A DNA stretch of 64,000 bases from Pseudomonas prosekii (GTDB taxonomy: Bacteria > Pseudomonadota > Gammaproteobacteria > Pseudomonadales > Pseudomonadaceae), in assembly GCF_900105155.1 (NCBI RefSeq), contig NZ_LT629762.1, forward strand, positions 186,001-250,000. Direction: 5' to 3'. Shown here in pieces: positions 38,416 to 48,170 of this stretch. A model generated the notes under the pieces. The model saw only the letters and a program-made list of their open reading frames with translations. It did no database searches and was not told the origin of the DNA. Made by a program: the position numbers and the translations under genes. The stretch's first letter is position 1. Every line of letters begins with the position of its first letter.

Positions 38416-39279
38416 ATGCAAGCCATTCGCAGCATCCTGGTGGTCATCGAACCGTCCCCGGACGAAAGCCTGGCGCTGCGGCGCGCCAAACTGATTGCGG
38501 GCGTGACCCAGGCGCATTTGCATTTGCTGGTGTGCGACAAGAAGCATGATCATTCCGACCACCTGCGCGAGCTCAAGCAAACCGCGCAGGAAGAAGGCTA
38601 CAGCGTCACCACCGAGCAGGCGTGGAACGAGAGCCTGCACGAAACCATCGTCGATGTGCAGCAAGCCGAGGGCTGCGGACTGGTGATCAAACAGCACTAC
38701 CCCGACAGCCCGCTCAAAAAGGCCCTGCTGACCCCGGCCGACTGGAAACTGCTGCGCTACTGCCCGACCCCGGTGTTGCTGGTCAAAACCGCCAAACCGT
38801 GGACCGGCGGAGTGATTCTGGCAGCCATCGACGTCGGCAATACGGATGGCGAACACCGCACGCTGCACGCGTGCATCGTCGATCACGGCTACGACATTGC
38901 GAGTCTTGCCAAGGCGAAATTGCATGTGATCAGCGCCCATCCATCACCAATGCTGTCGGCGACTGACCCGACGCTGCAACTCAGCGAAACCATTCAGGCG
39001 CGCTATCGCGAGCAGTGCAAGGCGTTCCAGGCCGAATTCGATATCGACGACGATCACCTGCATATCGAAGAAGGTCCGGCGGATGTGCTGATTCCGTTCA
39101 TGGTGCACAAACTGCAGGCTGTAGTGACCGTGATCGGCACGGTAGCTCGCTCGGGATTGTCCGGGGCGTTGATCGGCAATACCGCGGAAGTGGTGCTGGA
39201 TGCGGTGGAGAGCGATGTGCTGGTGCTGAAACCGGACACGATCATGGATCATCTGGAGGAGATCGTGGCGCAGCATTGA
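38416..39279 (+). CDS. Tandem-domain universal stress protein
   Basis: 287 residues from ATG 38416. Two Usp domains: residues 1-140 (IRSILVVIEPSPDESLALRR, and a second strand CPTPVLLVK), and 145-285 with an ATP-binding-type G-x2-G-x9-G-S/T-like loop (GTVARSGLSGALIGNTAEVV) and SDVLVLKPD. The architecture resembles UspE. Divergent from miaE with about 160 bp between starts. It probably has a stress-survival role. Confidence 0.9.
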   Translation: MQAIRSILVVIEPSPDESLALRRAKLIAGVTQAHLHLLVCDKKHDHSDHLRELKQTAQEEGYSVTTEQAWNESLHETIVDVQQAEGCGLVIKQHYPDSPLKKALLTPADWKLLRYCPTPVLLVKTAKPWTGGVILAAIDVGNTDGEHRTLHACIVDHGYDIASLAKAKLHVISAHPSPMLSATDPTLQLSETIQARYREQCKAFQAEFDIDDDHLHIEEGPADVLIPFMVHKLQAVVTVIGTVARSGLSGALIGNTAEVVLDAVESDVLVLKPDTIMDHLEEIVAQH

Positions 39280-39300
39280 GATTGCAGCGTCTGACGGGGC

Positions 39301-39396
39301 GCCTTCGCGGGCAAGCCTCGCTCCCACAGGTATGTGTTGATCACAAATGTTGTGAACGCCACAAATCCAAGGTGGGAGCGAGCTTGCTCGCGATGC
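39301..39396. repeat. Pair of REP halves from different REP classes
   Basis: GCCTTCGCGGGCAAGCCTCG on the left and GGGAGCGAGCTTGCTCGCGA on the right, inverted relative to each other. The two halves belong to the GCCCGCGAAG and GCTCGCGA classes respectively, unlike the symmetric REPINs elsewhere. Confidence 0.75.
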
Positions 39397-39398
39397 TT

Positions 39399-39869
39399 TC
39401 AGCCACCGAACGCGTCCTTGAGGAACCCCGGGGCGATATAACGCTGGTAATGCGCCTCCGACAGCAGAAAAAACTCCCGATCGATGGCGTCGCGCAATTC
39501 CGGCAGGTTCCAGTCGCGAAACTCCGGCATCAGCACCATCCCGTAAGCCTCCAGATTATTGATGACCCGCGCTCCGCGAGCGATCAACTGATAGGCCCAG
39601 CAATATTCCGACTGATGCGGCACAAAGCGGATCTTGCGCTGTTCGAGCTGCAAGCGCAGGCGCTGCGGGTCGAACACTTCGAGCTTGCTCGCCATCACCT
39701 GCGACAACAATTGCTCCAGCCTCAGCCACACCGCGCGTTTTTCCTCCTCGTTGTAACCATTCCAATTGATCACTTCATGGTGAAAACGCTTGCAGCCACG
39801 GCACACCAAGTCACCGTAAACGGTGGAACAGAGGCCGACGCAGGGGGTTTTGATGGTCTGATTGGGCAT
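39399..39869 (-). CDS. DUF1289 protein with an N-terminal cysteine cluster
   Basis: 156 residues from the ATG at 39869. DUF1289 motif at the N-terminus: TPCVGLCSTVYGDLVCRGCK, four cysteines that may bind a metal or Fe-S cluster, followed by RFHHEVINWNGYNEEEKRAV. The C-terminal half (about 70-156) is longer than minimal DUF1289 proteins. Function unknown. The start at residue 6 of the longer frame fits the conserved N-terminus better. Confidence 0.85.
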   Translation of the reverse strand: MPNQTIKTPCVGLCSTVYGDLVCRGCKRFHHEVINWNGYNEEEKRAVWLRLEQLLSQVMASKLEVFDPQRLRLQLEQRKIRFVPHQSEYCWAYQLIARGARVINNLEAYGMVLMPEFRDWNLPELRDAIDREFFLLSEAHYQRYIAPGFLKDAFGG

Positions 39870-39956
39870 AGGTAGGCAAAACACGGGAAAGCAGAACAGG
39901 TCGGCATGTTAGCCCTTTGTCTAACATTCATCACCCCTCAAAGTTCGGGGGCTAAC

Positions 39957-39985
39957 TTACGTTTATATTTTTTTTGCCGTAGAAT
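39957..39985 (+). promoter_or_regulatory. Candidate sigma70 promoter of acnB
   Basis: TTACGT and TAGAAT spaced by 17 nt, embedded in an AT-rich tract with eight consecutive T residues. If used, the acnB leader is about 285 nt long. Confidence 0.4.
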
Positions 39986-40017
39986 CAGCCAGCCTTTTAA
40001 GGCGCCAATGTCCGTTT

Positions 40018-40156
40018 GAAGCTGTTTTCAAAGCGTCACGAGCACAGTCGTTCCTTCAGAGCGGTGTTGGCGAAGGGTTTTTCCAGCGGGGAAAAGCTCT
40101 ACGCCAACCCTCATCAGCTCCCCGTTCTGCAGGCGTAAAACTTTGAAAGCAGCTTC
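40018..40156 (+). ncRNA. Candidate structured leader of acnB
   Basis: GAAGCTGTTTTCAAAG (40018-40033) pairs with CTTTGAAAGCAGCTTC (40141-40156) at 15 of 16 positions, closing a domain of about 107 nt. Inside, TTGGCG and CGCCAA can form a nested stem, and AGCGGGG can pair with the later CTCCCC. The domain ends about 120 nt before the GTG start of acnB. It could be a cis-regulatory leader or an sRNA processed from it. No known riboswitch consensus was recognised. Confidence 0.45.
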
Positions 40157-40277
40157 TGTAAGGAATTGCCGGTAATTCTGGCTAAGTGGCCCACAACGCC
40201 ATGCAGCGCATGAGTACGGCAATTTCGGGATGAGCGTCCCGGACACCCATTTGGGACCACTGATGAGGGTAATAACT

Positions 40278-42887
40278 GTGCTTGAAGCCTACCGCAAACA
40301 TATCGAAGAGCGTGCAGCACTGGGTATTGTTCCCCAGCCGCTAAACGCCGAACAAACTGCAGGCCTGGTCGAGCTGCTGAAGAATCCCCCGGCTGGCGAA
40401 GAAGCTTTCCTCGTCGACCTGATCACCAATCGCATTCCACCTGGCGTGGACGAAGCAGCCTATGTAAAGGCCGGTTTCCTGTCCGCCCTGGCCAAGGGCG
40501 AAGCAACCTCCCCTCTGATCGACAAAAAACGCGCTGTTGAACTGCTCGGCACCATGCAGGGCGGCTACAACATCGTGACTCTGGTTGACCTGCTCGACGA
40601 CGCCGTACTGGCCCCGGTCGCTGCCGCTCAACTCAAGCACACCCTGCTGATGTTCGACGCGTTCCACGACGTGGCGGAAAAAGCCAAGAACGGCAACGAA
40701 CACGCCAAAGGCGTTTTGCAGTCCTGGGCTGACGGCGAGTGGTTCAAAAACCGTCCGACCCTGGCCGACAAGATCAGCCTGCGCGTGTTCAAGGTCACCG
40801 GCGAAACCAACACCGACGACCTCTCCCCTGCCCCGGACGCCTGGTCCCGCCCGGACATCCCGCTGCACGCCCTGGCCATGCTGAAAATGGCCCGCGAAGG
40901 CATCGTGCCTGACGTACAGGGTGTTACCGGCCCGATGAAGCAGATCGAAGAAATGCGCGGTCAAGGCTTCCCGATCGCCTACGTCGGTGACGTGGTCGGT
41001 ACCGGTTCGTCGCGTAAATCGGCAACCAACTCGGTGCTGTGGTTCTTCGGCGACGACGTTCCGCACGTGCCGAACAAGCGTGCCGGCGGTTTCTGCTTCG
41101 GCAGCAAAATCGCTCCGATCTTCTACAACACCATGGAAGATGCCGGCGCACTGCCAATCGAGTTCGACGTCACCAACATGAACATGGGCGACGTGATCGA
41201 CCTGTACCCGCATGCTGGCAAAGTCTGCAAACACGGCACCGACGAAGTCCTGACCACCTTCGAAATGAAGACGCCAGTGCTGTTGGACGAAGTGCGTGCC
41301 GGCGGCCGTATCCCGCTGATCATCGGTCGCGGCTTGACCGACAAGGCACGTGCCGAGCTGGGCCTGGGCCCAACCGACCTGTTCAAACTGCCTGAAGCAC
41401 CTGTCGACACTGGCAAGGGTTTCACCCTGGCACAGAAAATGGTCGGCAAGGCGTGCGGTCTGCCGGAAGGCAAAGGTGTGCGTCCTGGCACCTACTGCGA
41501 ACCGAAAATGACCACCGTCGGCTCCCAGGACACCACTGGTCCAATGACCCGTGATGAACTGAAAGACCTGGCGTGCCTGGGCTTCTCGACCGATCTGGTG
41601 ATGCAGTCTTTCTGCCACACCGCGGCCTATCCAAAGCCGATCGACGTGACCACCCACCACACCCTGCCAGACTTCATCATGACCCGCGGCGGCGTTTCCC
41701 TGCGTCCGGGCGACGGCATCATCCACTCGTGGCTGAACCGCATGCTGCTGCCTGACACTGTCGGCACCGGTGGTGACTCGCACACCCGTTTCCCGATGGG
41801 CATTTCGTTCCCGGCCGGCTCCGGTCTGGTAGCATTTGCTGCAGCCACCGGCGTTATGCCGCTGGACATGCCGGAATCGATCCTGGTGCGCTTCAAAGGC
41901 AAAATGCAACCGGGCGTTACCCTGCGTGACCTGGTTCACGCGATTCCTTACTTCGCGATTCAGGCTGGCCTGCTGACCGTCGAGAAGAAAGGCAAGAAGA
42001 ACGCTTTCTCGGGTCGCATCCTGGAAATCGAAGGCCTGGACAACCTGAGCATCGAGCAAGCTTTCGAGCTGTCCGACGCCTCGGCTGAACGTTCGGCTGC
42101 CGGTTGCACGATCAAGCTGTCGAAAGAGTCGATCACCGAATACCTGAACTCCAACATCACGCTGCTGCGCTGGATGATCGGTGAAGGTTATGGCGATCCA
42201 CGTACGCTGGAACGTCGCGCTCAAGCGATGGAAGCCTGGGTTGCCAACCCTGAGCTGATGGTTGCCGATGCTGACGCCGAATACGCTGAAATCATCGAAA
42301 TCGATCTGGCCGACATCAAAGAGCCTGTGCTCTGCGCGCCAAACGATCCGGACGACGCCCGTCTGCTGTCCAGCGTTGCTGGCGAGAAGATCGACGAAGT
42401 GTTTATCGGTTCGTGCATGACCAACATTGGTCACTTCCGCGCTGCCGGCAAGTTGCTGGATCAAGTCAAAGGTCAGCTTCCAACCCGTCTGTGGCTGTCG
42501 CCGCCGACCAAAATGGACGCTCACCAGTTGACCGAGGAAGGCTACTACGGCATCTACGGCAAGGCTGGCGCGCGCATGGAAATGCCGGGCTGCTCGCTGT
42601 GCATGGGTAACCAGGCACGTGTTGAGCCGAATTCGACTGTGGTGTCGACGTCGACCCGTAACTTCCCGAACCGTCTGGGCGATGGCGCGAACGTTTACCT
42701 GGCCTCGGCCGAGTTGGCGTCTGTGGCTTCGATTCTGGGTCGTTTGCCGACTGTTGAGGAGTACATGGAGTACGCTGGCAAGATCGATAGCATGGCGGCT
42801 GATGTTTACCGTTATCTGTCTTTCGATCAGATTGCGGAGTTCCGCGAGGCTGCTGCGAACGCAAATATTCCGGTGGTTCAGGCTTAA
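40278..42887 (+). CDS. acnB: Aconitate hydratase B
   Basis: 869 residues from GTG 40278, exactly the P. aeruginosa AcnB length; GAGGG lies eight bases upstream. The N-terminus [20 protein letters not shown] is characteristic. The 4Fe-4S cluster cysteines are in [14 protein letters not shown] and [13 protein letters not shown]. AcnB interconverts citrate and isocitrate in the TCA cycle, and apo-AcnB can bind mRNA in E. coli. In P. aeruginosa acnB is repressed by the PrrF small RNAs under iron limitation. A monocistronic unit with its own terminator. Confidence 0.97.
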   Translation: MLEAYRKHIEERAALGIVPQPLNAEQTAGLVELLKNPPAGEEAFLVDLITNRIPPGVDEAAYVKAGFLSALAKGEATSPLIDKKRAVELLGTMQGGYNIVTLVDLLDDAVLAPVAAAQLKHTLLMFDAFHDVAEKAKNGNEHAKGVLQSWADGEWFKNRPTLADKISLRVFKVTGETNTDDLSPAPDAWSRPDIPLHALAMLKMAREGIVPDVQGVTGPMKQIEEMRGQGFPIAYVGDVVGTGSSRKSATNSVLWFFGDDVPHVPNKRAGGFCFGSKIAPIFYNTMEDAGALPIEFDVTNMNMGDVIDLYPHAGKVCKHGTDEVLTTFEMKTPVLLDEVRAGGRIPLIIGRGLTDKARAELGLGPTDLFKLPEAPVDTGKGFTLAQKMVGKACGLPEGKGVRPGTYCEPKMTTVGSQDTTGPMTRDELKDLACLGFSTDLVMQSFCHTAAYPKPIDVTTHHTLPDFIMTRGGVSLRPGDGIIHSWLNRMLLPDTVGTGGDSHTRFPMGISFPAGSGLVAFAAATGVMPLDMPESILVRFKGKMQPGVTLRDLVHAIPYFAIQAGLLTVEKKGKKNAFSGRILEIEGLDNLSIEQAFELSDASAERSAAGCTIKLSKESITEYLNSNITLLRWMIGEGYGDPRTLERRAQAMEAWVANPELMVADADAEYAEIIEIDLADIKEPVLCAPNDPDDARLLSSVAGEKIDEVFIGSCMTNIGHFRAAGKLLDQVKGQLPTRLWLSPPTKMDAHQLTEEGYYGIYGKAGARMEMPGCSLCMGNQARVEPNSTVVSTSTRNFPNRLGDGANVYLASAELASVASILGRLPTVEEYMEYAGKIDSMAADVYRYLSFDQIAEFREAAANANIPVVQA

Positions 42888-42919
42888 GGGTTTTATGTAT
42901 TAAGCCTTTGAGTTGAAAG

Positions 42920-42954
42920 ACGCCGCGTGTCGAGAGATGCGCGGCGTTTTTTTT
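42920..42954 (+). terminator. Intrinsic terminator of acnB
   Basis: Stem ACGCCGCG / CGCGGCGT with a 12-nt loop, followed by eight T residues, 33 nt after the stop. Confidence 0.93.
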
Positions 42955-43023
42955 GGCTTTTTTTGTGTGGGGTGCATATCCGTTATTTGGGTGATGGCGG
43001 GGTTGAATGTGCGCAGGTACATC

Positions 43024-43124
43024 GCCATCGCGAGCAGGCTCACTCCTACATTCAGGCTGAGTACATCCGTGAAACGCGGTTGGCTGTCAGGACGCCTTCG
43101 CGGGCAAGCCTCGCTCCTACAGGG
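43024..43124. repeat. Two REP halves in direct orientation
   Basis: CATCGCGAGCAGGCTCACTC and CGCCTTCGCGGGCAAGCCTC about 70 bp apart, both reading toward a CTCCTACA end. They come from different REP classes and do not form a REPIN. Confidence 0.75.
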
Positions 43125-43166
43125 GTTTGGCGTCACTACGCAGCCGAAGACACAAAAATCCTAGGC

Positions 43167-43202
43167 AAAAAAAACGGCCGACCCACAATCGGGTCAGCCG
43201 TT
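43167..43202 (-). terminator. Intrinsic terminator of the serine permease gene
   Basis: Read on the minus strand, AACGGCTGACCC / GGGTCGGCCGTT form a near-perfect stem (one bulged or mismatched position) followed by eight T residues, about 28 nt after the stop at 43231. Confidence 0.92.
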
Positions 43203-43230
43203 ATCACTTCATAAAAGCAAAGCGCAGCAA

Positions 43231-44511
43231 TCAAGCACTCAGCGAATAAATCAACGCCGAAATCGCCACCAGGCCCACGGCCGTCACAAACACATTCGAC
43301 GCCTGCCCACGATACCGCGCCATCGCCGGCACCTTGCGAATCGCATACATCGGCATCAAAAACAGAATCGCCGCAATAATCGGCCCGCCCAGCGTCTCGA
43401 TCATCCCCAGAATGCTCGGGTTCCACGTCGCAACAATCCAGCAGACCACCAACATGAACGCCGCCGTCATGCGGTCCAGTGCCTTGGGCGAAGGACGCTT
43501 GCCGCTCTTCACGATCAGCCCCTTCAGACCTTCGCTGGCGCCAATGTAGTGCCCGAGGAACGACTTCGAAATCGCCACAAAGGCAATCAACGGCGCCGCA
43601 AACGCGATCGTCGGATTGCTGAAATGGTTAGCCAGGTACGACAGGATCGACAAATTCTGCGCTTTCGCCTCAGCCAACTGCGCCGGCGACAGCGTCAGCA
43701 CGCAACTGAACACAAAGAACAACACCATCACCACCATCAACGCATGGGCGCGCGACAGGATCTGCGAGCTGCGCTCCTCGGCGTGTTCACCGTAACGACG
43801 CTTCTGGTCCACGGCGAACGCCGAGATGATCGGCGAGTGGTTGAACGAAAACACCATCACCGGGATCGCCAGCCACAACGTGTGCAGCAGCGCCGATGGC
43901 TCAGGCAGGGTCGAAGCGGTGCTGAGGATGCCGCCGTTCCAGTGCGGAATCAGGAACACGGCCAAAAACAGCAGCGCGACGATAAACGGATAAACCATCA
44001 GGCTCATGGCTTTGACGATCACCTGCTCGCCGCAGCGCACCACCGCAAGCAAACCGAGGATCAGCACAAACGACAGCACCACCCGCGGCGGCGGCGTGAT
44101 GTGCAGTTGGTGTTCGAGGAAACTGCCGACGGTGTTGGTCAGCGCCACGCTGTAGATCAGCAGGATCGGGAAGATCGCGAAGAAGTACAGCAAGGTGATC
44201 AGCGCGCCAGCCTTGATGCCGAAATGCTCTTCAACCACCTCGGTGATGTCGGCGCCTTCGCGGCCGGACAACACAAAACGGGTCAGGCCACGGTGTGCGT
44301 AGAACGTCATCGGGAACGCCAGCACTGCCAGCACCAGCAACGGCCAGAAGCCGCCCAGGCCCGCATTGATCGGCAAAAACAAGGTGCCCGCCCCGATCGC
44401 CGTGCCAAACAGGCCCAGCATCCAGGTGGTGTCATGGCGATTCCAGCTTTCGAGCGTCGCTGGTTTCGCCGCTACATAGCGTTCGTCGACGCTATTGGCC
44501 TGATCATTCAT
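43231..44511 (-). CDS. sdaC: HAAAP-family serine transporter (SdaC type)
   Basis: 426 residues from ATG 44511; a start at 44529 would add six residues. It has eleven hydrophobic segments and is very close to E. coli SdaC throughout: TTWMLGLFGTAIGAGTLFLP, REGADITEVVEEHFGIKAG, IPVMVFSFNHSPIISAFAV and MIETLGGPIIAAILFLMPMY. A proton-coupled L-serine (possibly threonine) importer. No serine deaminase gene is adjacent. A terminator follows the gene. Confidence 0.9.
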   Translation of the reverse strand: MNDQANSVDERYVAAKPATLESWNRHDTTWMLGLFGTAIGAGTLFLPINAGLGGFWPLLVLAVLAFPMTFYAHRGLTRFVLSGREGADITEVVEEHFGIKAGALITLLYFFAIFPILLIYSVALTNTVGSFLEHQLHITPPPRVVLSFVLILGLLAVVRCGEQVIVKAMSLMVYPFIVALLFLAVFLIPHWNGGILSTASTLPEPSALLHTLWLAIPVMVFSFNHSPIISAFAVDQKRRYGEHAEERSSQILSRAHALMVVMVLFFVFSCVLTLSPAQLAEAKAQNLSILSYLANHFSNPTIAFAAPLIAFVAISKSFLGHYIGASEGLKGLIVKSGKRPSPKALDRMTAAFMLVVCWIVATWNPSILGMIETLGGPIIAAILFLMPMYAIRKVPAMARYRGQASNVFVTAVGLVAISALIYSLSA

Positions 44512-44684
44512 CCGGTGGGATCTCCGCATTCCGGTCAGTTGCTACCCGACCAGGACGAGTCGGAAAAACCCGACAGGCAGCGCCCTGATCGAAACAGGGG
44601 CGCGATTGTCCGGGATTAACGAGCAGAAGCAAAGACTTAGCTGAGGAGCGGTTGTGCGGATCAGATGCCTACAGCGCCGCAAGC

Positions 44685-44780
44685 CCCTGCGGGAGCGCGC
44701 TTGCTCGCGATGACCGTGGGTCAGTCGAGAGTGATTTCGCAGGTGAGGACGCCATCGCGAGCAGGCGCACTCCTACAGGG
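44685..44780. repeat. REPIN
   Basis: GGGAGCGCGCTTGCTCGCGA and its inverted partner CATCGCGAGCAGGCGCACTC. The cores carry a compensated G/C change relative to the common class (GCGCGC opposite GCGCAC). It fills most of the 44512-44894 gap between the divergent permease and TetR genes. Confidence 0.85.
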
Positions 44781-44894
44781 TTATTCAGTGTTGGGGGGGC
44801 GTGTATTTCGTCTGCCGGACTAATCTGACGCTTGATAAAGGTTCATCGTCATGTATTTTTAACCCACCGACCTCTTTACACCTGTGAGCCGCTG

Positions 44895-45497
44895 ATGCCT
44901 CGAGTCTCCCGCAAGCAAGCCGACCTCAACCGCGAAATCATCGTCGAGGCCGCCACGCGGCTGTTCCGCGAGCGTGGCTTGCACGGCATCAGCGTCGTTG
45001 ACGTGATGGGCGCCGCCGGCCTGACCCACGGCGGCTTTTATGGCCACTTCGAGTCCAAGGAAGCCCTGGCGCGCGAGGCCGGTGGCCGGGCGTTCAAGCA
45101 GTCTGCCGAGCGCTGGAACGCGCGAATCGCCGAGCACGACAACAAGGACCAGGCACGCCGTTCCCTGATCAATCCTTACCTGTCCGCCACCAGCCGCGAC
45201 AATCCCGGCGACAGCTGCCCGGTGGTCGCCTTCGCCGGCGACATGTGCCACGAAGCGGCCGACAGCGGTTTGCGCCAGACCTTCCTCGATGGCCTCAACC
45301 GATTGCTGCAATCCTACGGCTCGCTGATCGACGCGGGCGACGCCGCGCAGAATCGGCGCCAGGCGCTGGTCGATTACTCGCTGATGGTCGGCGCCCTGAC
45401 CCTCGCCCGCGCCACCCGTGGCGACGCCCTGTCCGACGAAATCCTCGAAGCGGCACGCACGTTTTTGACCAAGGAAGCCCCGTCGCCAAACCCGTGA
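44895..45497 (+). CDS. TetR-family transcriptional regulator
   Basis: 200 residues from ATG 44895. TetR helix-turn-helix at residues 12-58: REIIVEAATRLFRERGLHGI then VMGAAGLTHGGFYGHFESKE. The ligand-binding half (GDSCPVVAFAGDMCHEAADS) fits the TetR_C subgroup near VirR/YcdC types. No neighbour clearly forms a regulon. The 204-bp gap downstream contains a decayed REP pair. Confidence 0.88.
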   Translation: MPRVSRKQADLNREIIVEAATRLFRERGLHGISVVDVMGAAGLTHGGFYGHFESKEALAREAGGRAFKQSAERWNARIAEHDNKDQARRSLINPYLSATSRDNPGDSCPVVAFAGDMCHEAADSGLRQTFLDGLNRLLQSYGSLIDAGDAAQNRRQALVDYSLMVGALTLARATRGDALSDEILEAARTFLTKEAPSPNP

Positions 45498-45701
45498 CAC
45501 ATCGCAGCAAAGCGTATTCGCGATGGCGTCCTCAGGTTAGTCATCGCCAGCAAGCTGTGCTCCCACAGGTTTTCGCGGGTGCGCGTTCCGGCGATCTGCA
45601 AGGGCATGGCCTATCCTCTTTGGTGATTGCCAAACCGCTCTTGAGTCAGCAATCTGAAAGCACTTTCGAGTTTCCGACCTCGGCGCCCACAGGAGCCCAG
45701 C

Positions 45702-46667
45702 ATGACTGCAACCGTTCTGGTATTGGTTGAAACGATTAATGACTACCTGCCGATTCTCGAACGTCAGGGCTTTCACCTGATTCTGGCGCCGACGCCCGCC
45801 GAGCGCGCCCAGGCCATTGACACCTATGGCGCGCGCATCGACGCGGTGCTGACGCGTGGTCCGCTGGGTTTGTACGCTGACGAGATCGCCGCCCTGCCCG
45901 CCCTCAAAATCATCTGCGTGATCGGTGCCGGTTACGAGCATGTCGACCTGCAAGCGGCCAGCGACCGTGGGGTTACCGTGACCAACGGCGCCGGGGTCAA
46001 CGCCTCGTCGGTGGCGGATCACGCGATGGCGTTGCTGCTGGCGCTGGTGCGCGATATCCCACGGGCCGACGCCGCCGTGCGCCGTGGCGAATGGCCGAAA
46101 ATCATGCGTCCGTCGCTGGCCGGCAAACGCCTGGGCATTCTCGGTCTGGGCGCGGTCGGCATGGCCATCGCTCAGCGTGCGGCAAATGGCTTCGACATGA
46201 GCGTCAGTTACCACAACCGCCAGCACCGCAGCCACGTGCCGTACAGCTACTGCTCGACGCCGACCGAACTGGCGCGGGCCTCGGACTTTTTGATCGTCGC
46301 GACGCCCGGCGGGCTGGCCACGCAACATTTGATCAACCGCCAAGTGCTGGAGGCGCTGGGGCCGGACGGCTTTCTGGTGAATATCGCGCGGGCCAGTGTG
46401 GTGGCCACGGCGGATTTGATCAGCGCGCTGGAACAACGGCGAATCGGTGGCGCCGCACTCGACGTCTACGACCATGAACCGCAAGTGCCGGATGCGCTGA
46501 AGACGCTGGCCAACGTGATCCTGACCCCCCACGTGGCCGGGCTGTCGCCGGAAGCGACGCAGGGCACGGTGGAGCTGGTGGGGAAAAACCTCGTGGCGTT
46601 CTTCGCGGGTGAACCGGTGCTGACGCCGATTACGCTACCGACCACGCTGGTCAGCCGGATGGGCTAG
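45702..46667 (+). CDS. D-isomer-specific 2-hydroxyacid dehydrogenase
   Basis: 321 residues. NAD(P)-binding motif LGILGLGAVGMAIAQRA (about 144-160) and the catalytic set R (VNIARASVV), E (YDHEPQVP) and H (LTPHVAGLS). It reduces a 2-keto acid such as glyoxylate, hydroxypyruvate or 2-ketogluconate. The lack of further motifs leaves the substrate open. Apparently a single-gene unit bracketed by REPs. Confidence 0.9.
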   Translation: MTATVLVLVETINDYLPILERQGFHLILAPTPAERAQAIDTYGARIDAVLTRGPLGLYADEIAALPALKIICVIGAGYEHVDLQAASDRGVTVTNGAGVNASSVADHAMALLLALVRDIPRADAAVRRGEWPKIMRPSLAGKRLGILGLGAVGMAIAQRAANGFDMSVSYHNRQHRSHVPYSYCSTPTELARASDFLIVATPGGLATQHLINRQVLEALGPDGFLVNIARASVVATADLISALEQRRIGGAALDVYDHEPQVPDALKTLANVILTPHVAGLSPEATQGTVELVGKNLVAFFAGEPVLTPITLPTTLVSRMG

Positions 46668-46702
46668 ACCTGCCTGCACTGTCTCTTACCATCAATAGAC
46701 AA

Positions 46703-46795
46703 CCCTGTGGGAGCGAGCTTGCTCGCGATAGCGTCGGTTCAGCCGAGATGAATGGTGGCTGGCAGGACGCTATCGCGAGCAAGCTCGCTCCCACA
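46703..46795. repeat. REPIN
   Basis: GTGGGAGCGAGCTTGCTCGC and GCGAGCAAGCTCGCTCCCAC in inverted orientation about 55 bp apart. The rest of the 46668-46971 gap shows no gene. Confidence 0.88.
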
Positions 46796-46971
46796 TGGGT
46801 TCTCTGGTGGTCTGTAGGCTGCCGTTCAAACCCGCCATCCCCGCGCATCAGGAACGCTGATTATCCGGCAACACGCTAACCTATAAGACCGGGCCGAGCT
46901 TGTGGCACGCCCGTCTCAGCATTAGATTAGCCAATGATGTCTGGCCTCCAAAATAAGCAGAAGGGATAAGC

Positions 46972-48039
46972 ATGGCGCTTACTGACCAGTCCACCCGTAT
47001 CCGCTCCGGCGAAGAACTCGATGCCAGCCTGATCGATCCCTACCTCAAGGCGCATATTCCGGGCCTGAGCGGCACCCCGCAGATCAGCCAGTTTCCTGGC
47101 GGCGCGTCGAACCTCACCTACTTGCTCGAATACCCGCAACAGGAATTTGTCCTGCGTCGCCCGCCGTTCGGCCACAAAGCCAAGTCCGCCCACGACATGG
47201 GCCGCGAGTTCCGCATTCTCAATCAGCTCAAGGACGGCTTTCCGTACTGCCCAAAAGCCTATGTGCACTGCACCGACGAAACAGTGATCGGCGCCGAGTT
47301 CTATGTGATGGAACGGGTCAACGGCATCATCCTGCGCTCGGAACTGCCGCCGGAACTGAATCTCGATTCGGCGAAAACCGAAGCACTGTGCAAGAGCTTT
47401 ATCGACAAGTTCGTCGAGCTGCATCAGGTCGACTACACCGCGTGCGGCCTCGCCGACCTGGGTAAACCGCAAGGCTACGTCGCTCGTCAGATCAAGGGCT
47501 GGAGCGAGCGCTACGAGAAAGCCCTGACCCCCGATGCGCCGCAGTGGGAAGCGGTGAAAGCCTGGCTCAACGAGAAAATGCCGGCCGACCACCCGACCTC
47601 AAGCATCGTCCATAACGACTACCGCTTCGACAACGTGATCCTCGACCCGCACAACCCGATGCAAATCATCGGCGTGCTCGATTGGGAACTGACCACCCTC
47701 GGCGATCCGTTGATGGATTTGGGCAACACCCTCGCCTACTGGATCGAGGCCGACGACCCGGCGCCGGTGCAACTGATGCGTCGCCAGCCGAGCCACGCAC
47801 CGGGCATGCTGACCCGCCGCGAGTTCGTCGACTATTACGCCGCGCGCGCCGGTATTCAGATCGACAATTTCGACTTCTATTACACCTACGGCCTGTTCCG
47901 TCTCGCCGGGATTGTCCAGCAGATCTACTACCGCTTCTTCCATGGCCAGACCCAGGACAAACGCTTCGCGCAGTTCATTCACATGAACAAACTGCTGGAG
48001 CAGATGAGTTTGCAGGTCATCCAGAAATCCAGCCTTTGA
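46972..48039 (+). CDS. APH-family phosphotransferase (ACAD10/11-like kinase)
   Basis: 355 residues. N-terminal lobe with GGASNLTYLLE and VLRRPPFGHKAKSAHDMGRE, catalytic loop SSIVHNDYRFDNVI (about residue 204) and the metal-binding aspartate in IIGVLDWELTTLGDPLMDLG. This family is often encoded next to acyl-CoA dehydrogenases and SDRs, and its animal counterpart is fused to ACAD10/11, where it phosphorylates 4-hydroxy fatty acids. Here an SDR follows 131 bp downstream on the same strand. A role in hydroxy-fatty-acid breakdown is inferred. Confidence 0.85.
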   Translation: MALTDQSTRIRSGEELDASLIDPYLKAHIPGLSGTPQISQFPGGASNLTYLLEYPQQEFVLRRPPFGHKAKSAHDMGREFRILNQLKDGFPYCPKAYVHCTDETVIGAEFYVMERVNGIILRSELPPELNLDSAKTEALCKSFIDKFVELHQVDYTACGLADLGKPQGYVARQIKGWSERYEKALTPDAPQWEAVKAWLNEKMPADHPTSSIVHNDYRFDNVILDPHNPMQIIGVLDWELTTLGDPLMDLGNTLAYWIEADDPAPVQLMRRQPSHAPGMLTRREFVDYYAARAGIQIDNFDFYYTYGLFRLAGIVQQIYYRFFHGQTQDKRFAQFIHMNKLLEQMSLQVIQKSSL

Positions 48040-48055
48040 TAGCAAGACGATCCGC

Positions 48056-48136
48056 AGGAACCAGGCTTGCCGGCGAACCAGACGCTGCGGTGTATTGATA
48101 AAGCCGCGTCATCGTTGTTCGCCGGCAAGACTGGCG
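48056..48136. repeat. REPIN of the GGCTTGCCGGCGAAC class
   Basis: AACCAGGCTTGCCGGCGAAC and GTTCGCCGGCAAGACTGGCG, inverted. The GCCGGCGAA core is used by no other REP in the window. It lies between the kinase and SDR genes. Confidence 0.8.
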
Positions 48137-48170
48137 CCTGAAAATATCCGGCCTATAACAAGGAAATCCC

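Noticed and set aside
40341..42524. A 727-codon open frame antisense to acnB, with similar long antisense frames opposite 24693-26195, 51657-53039, 53299-54684, 55135-56751 and 56529-58424
   Set aside because: Each lies opposite a well-recognised gene. High GC at third positions leaves such frames open, and none shows a recognisable domain.
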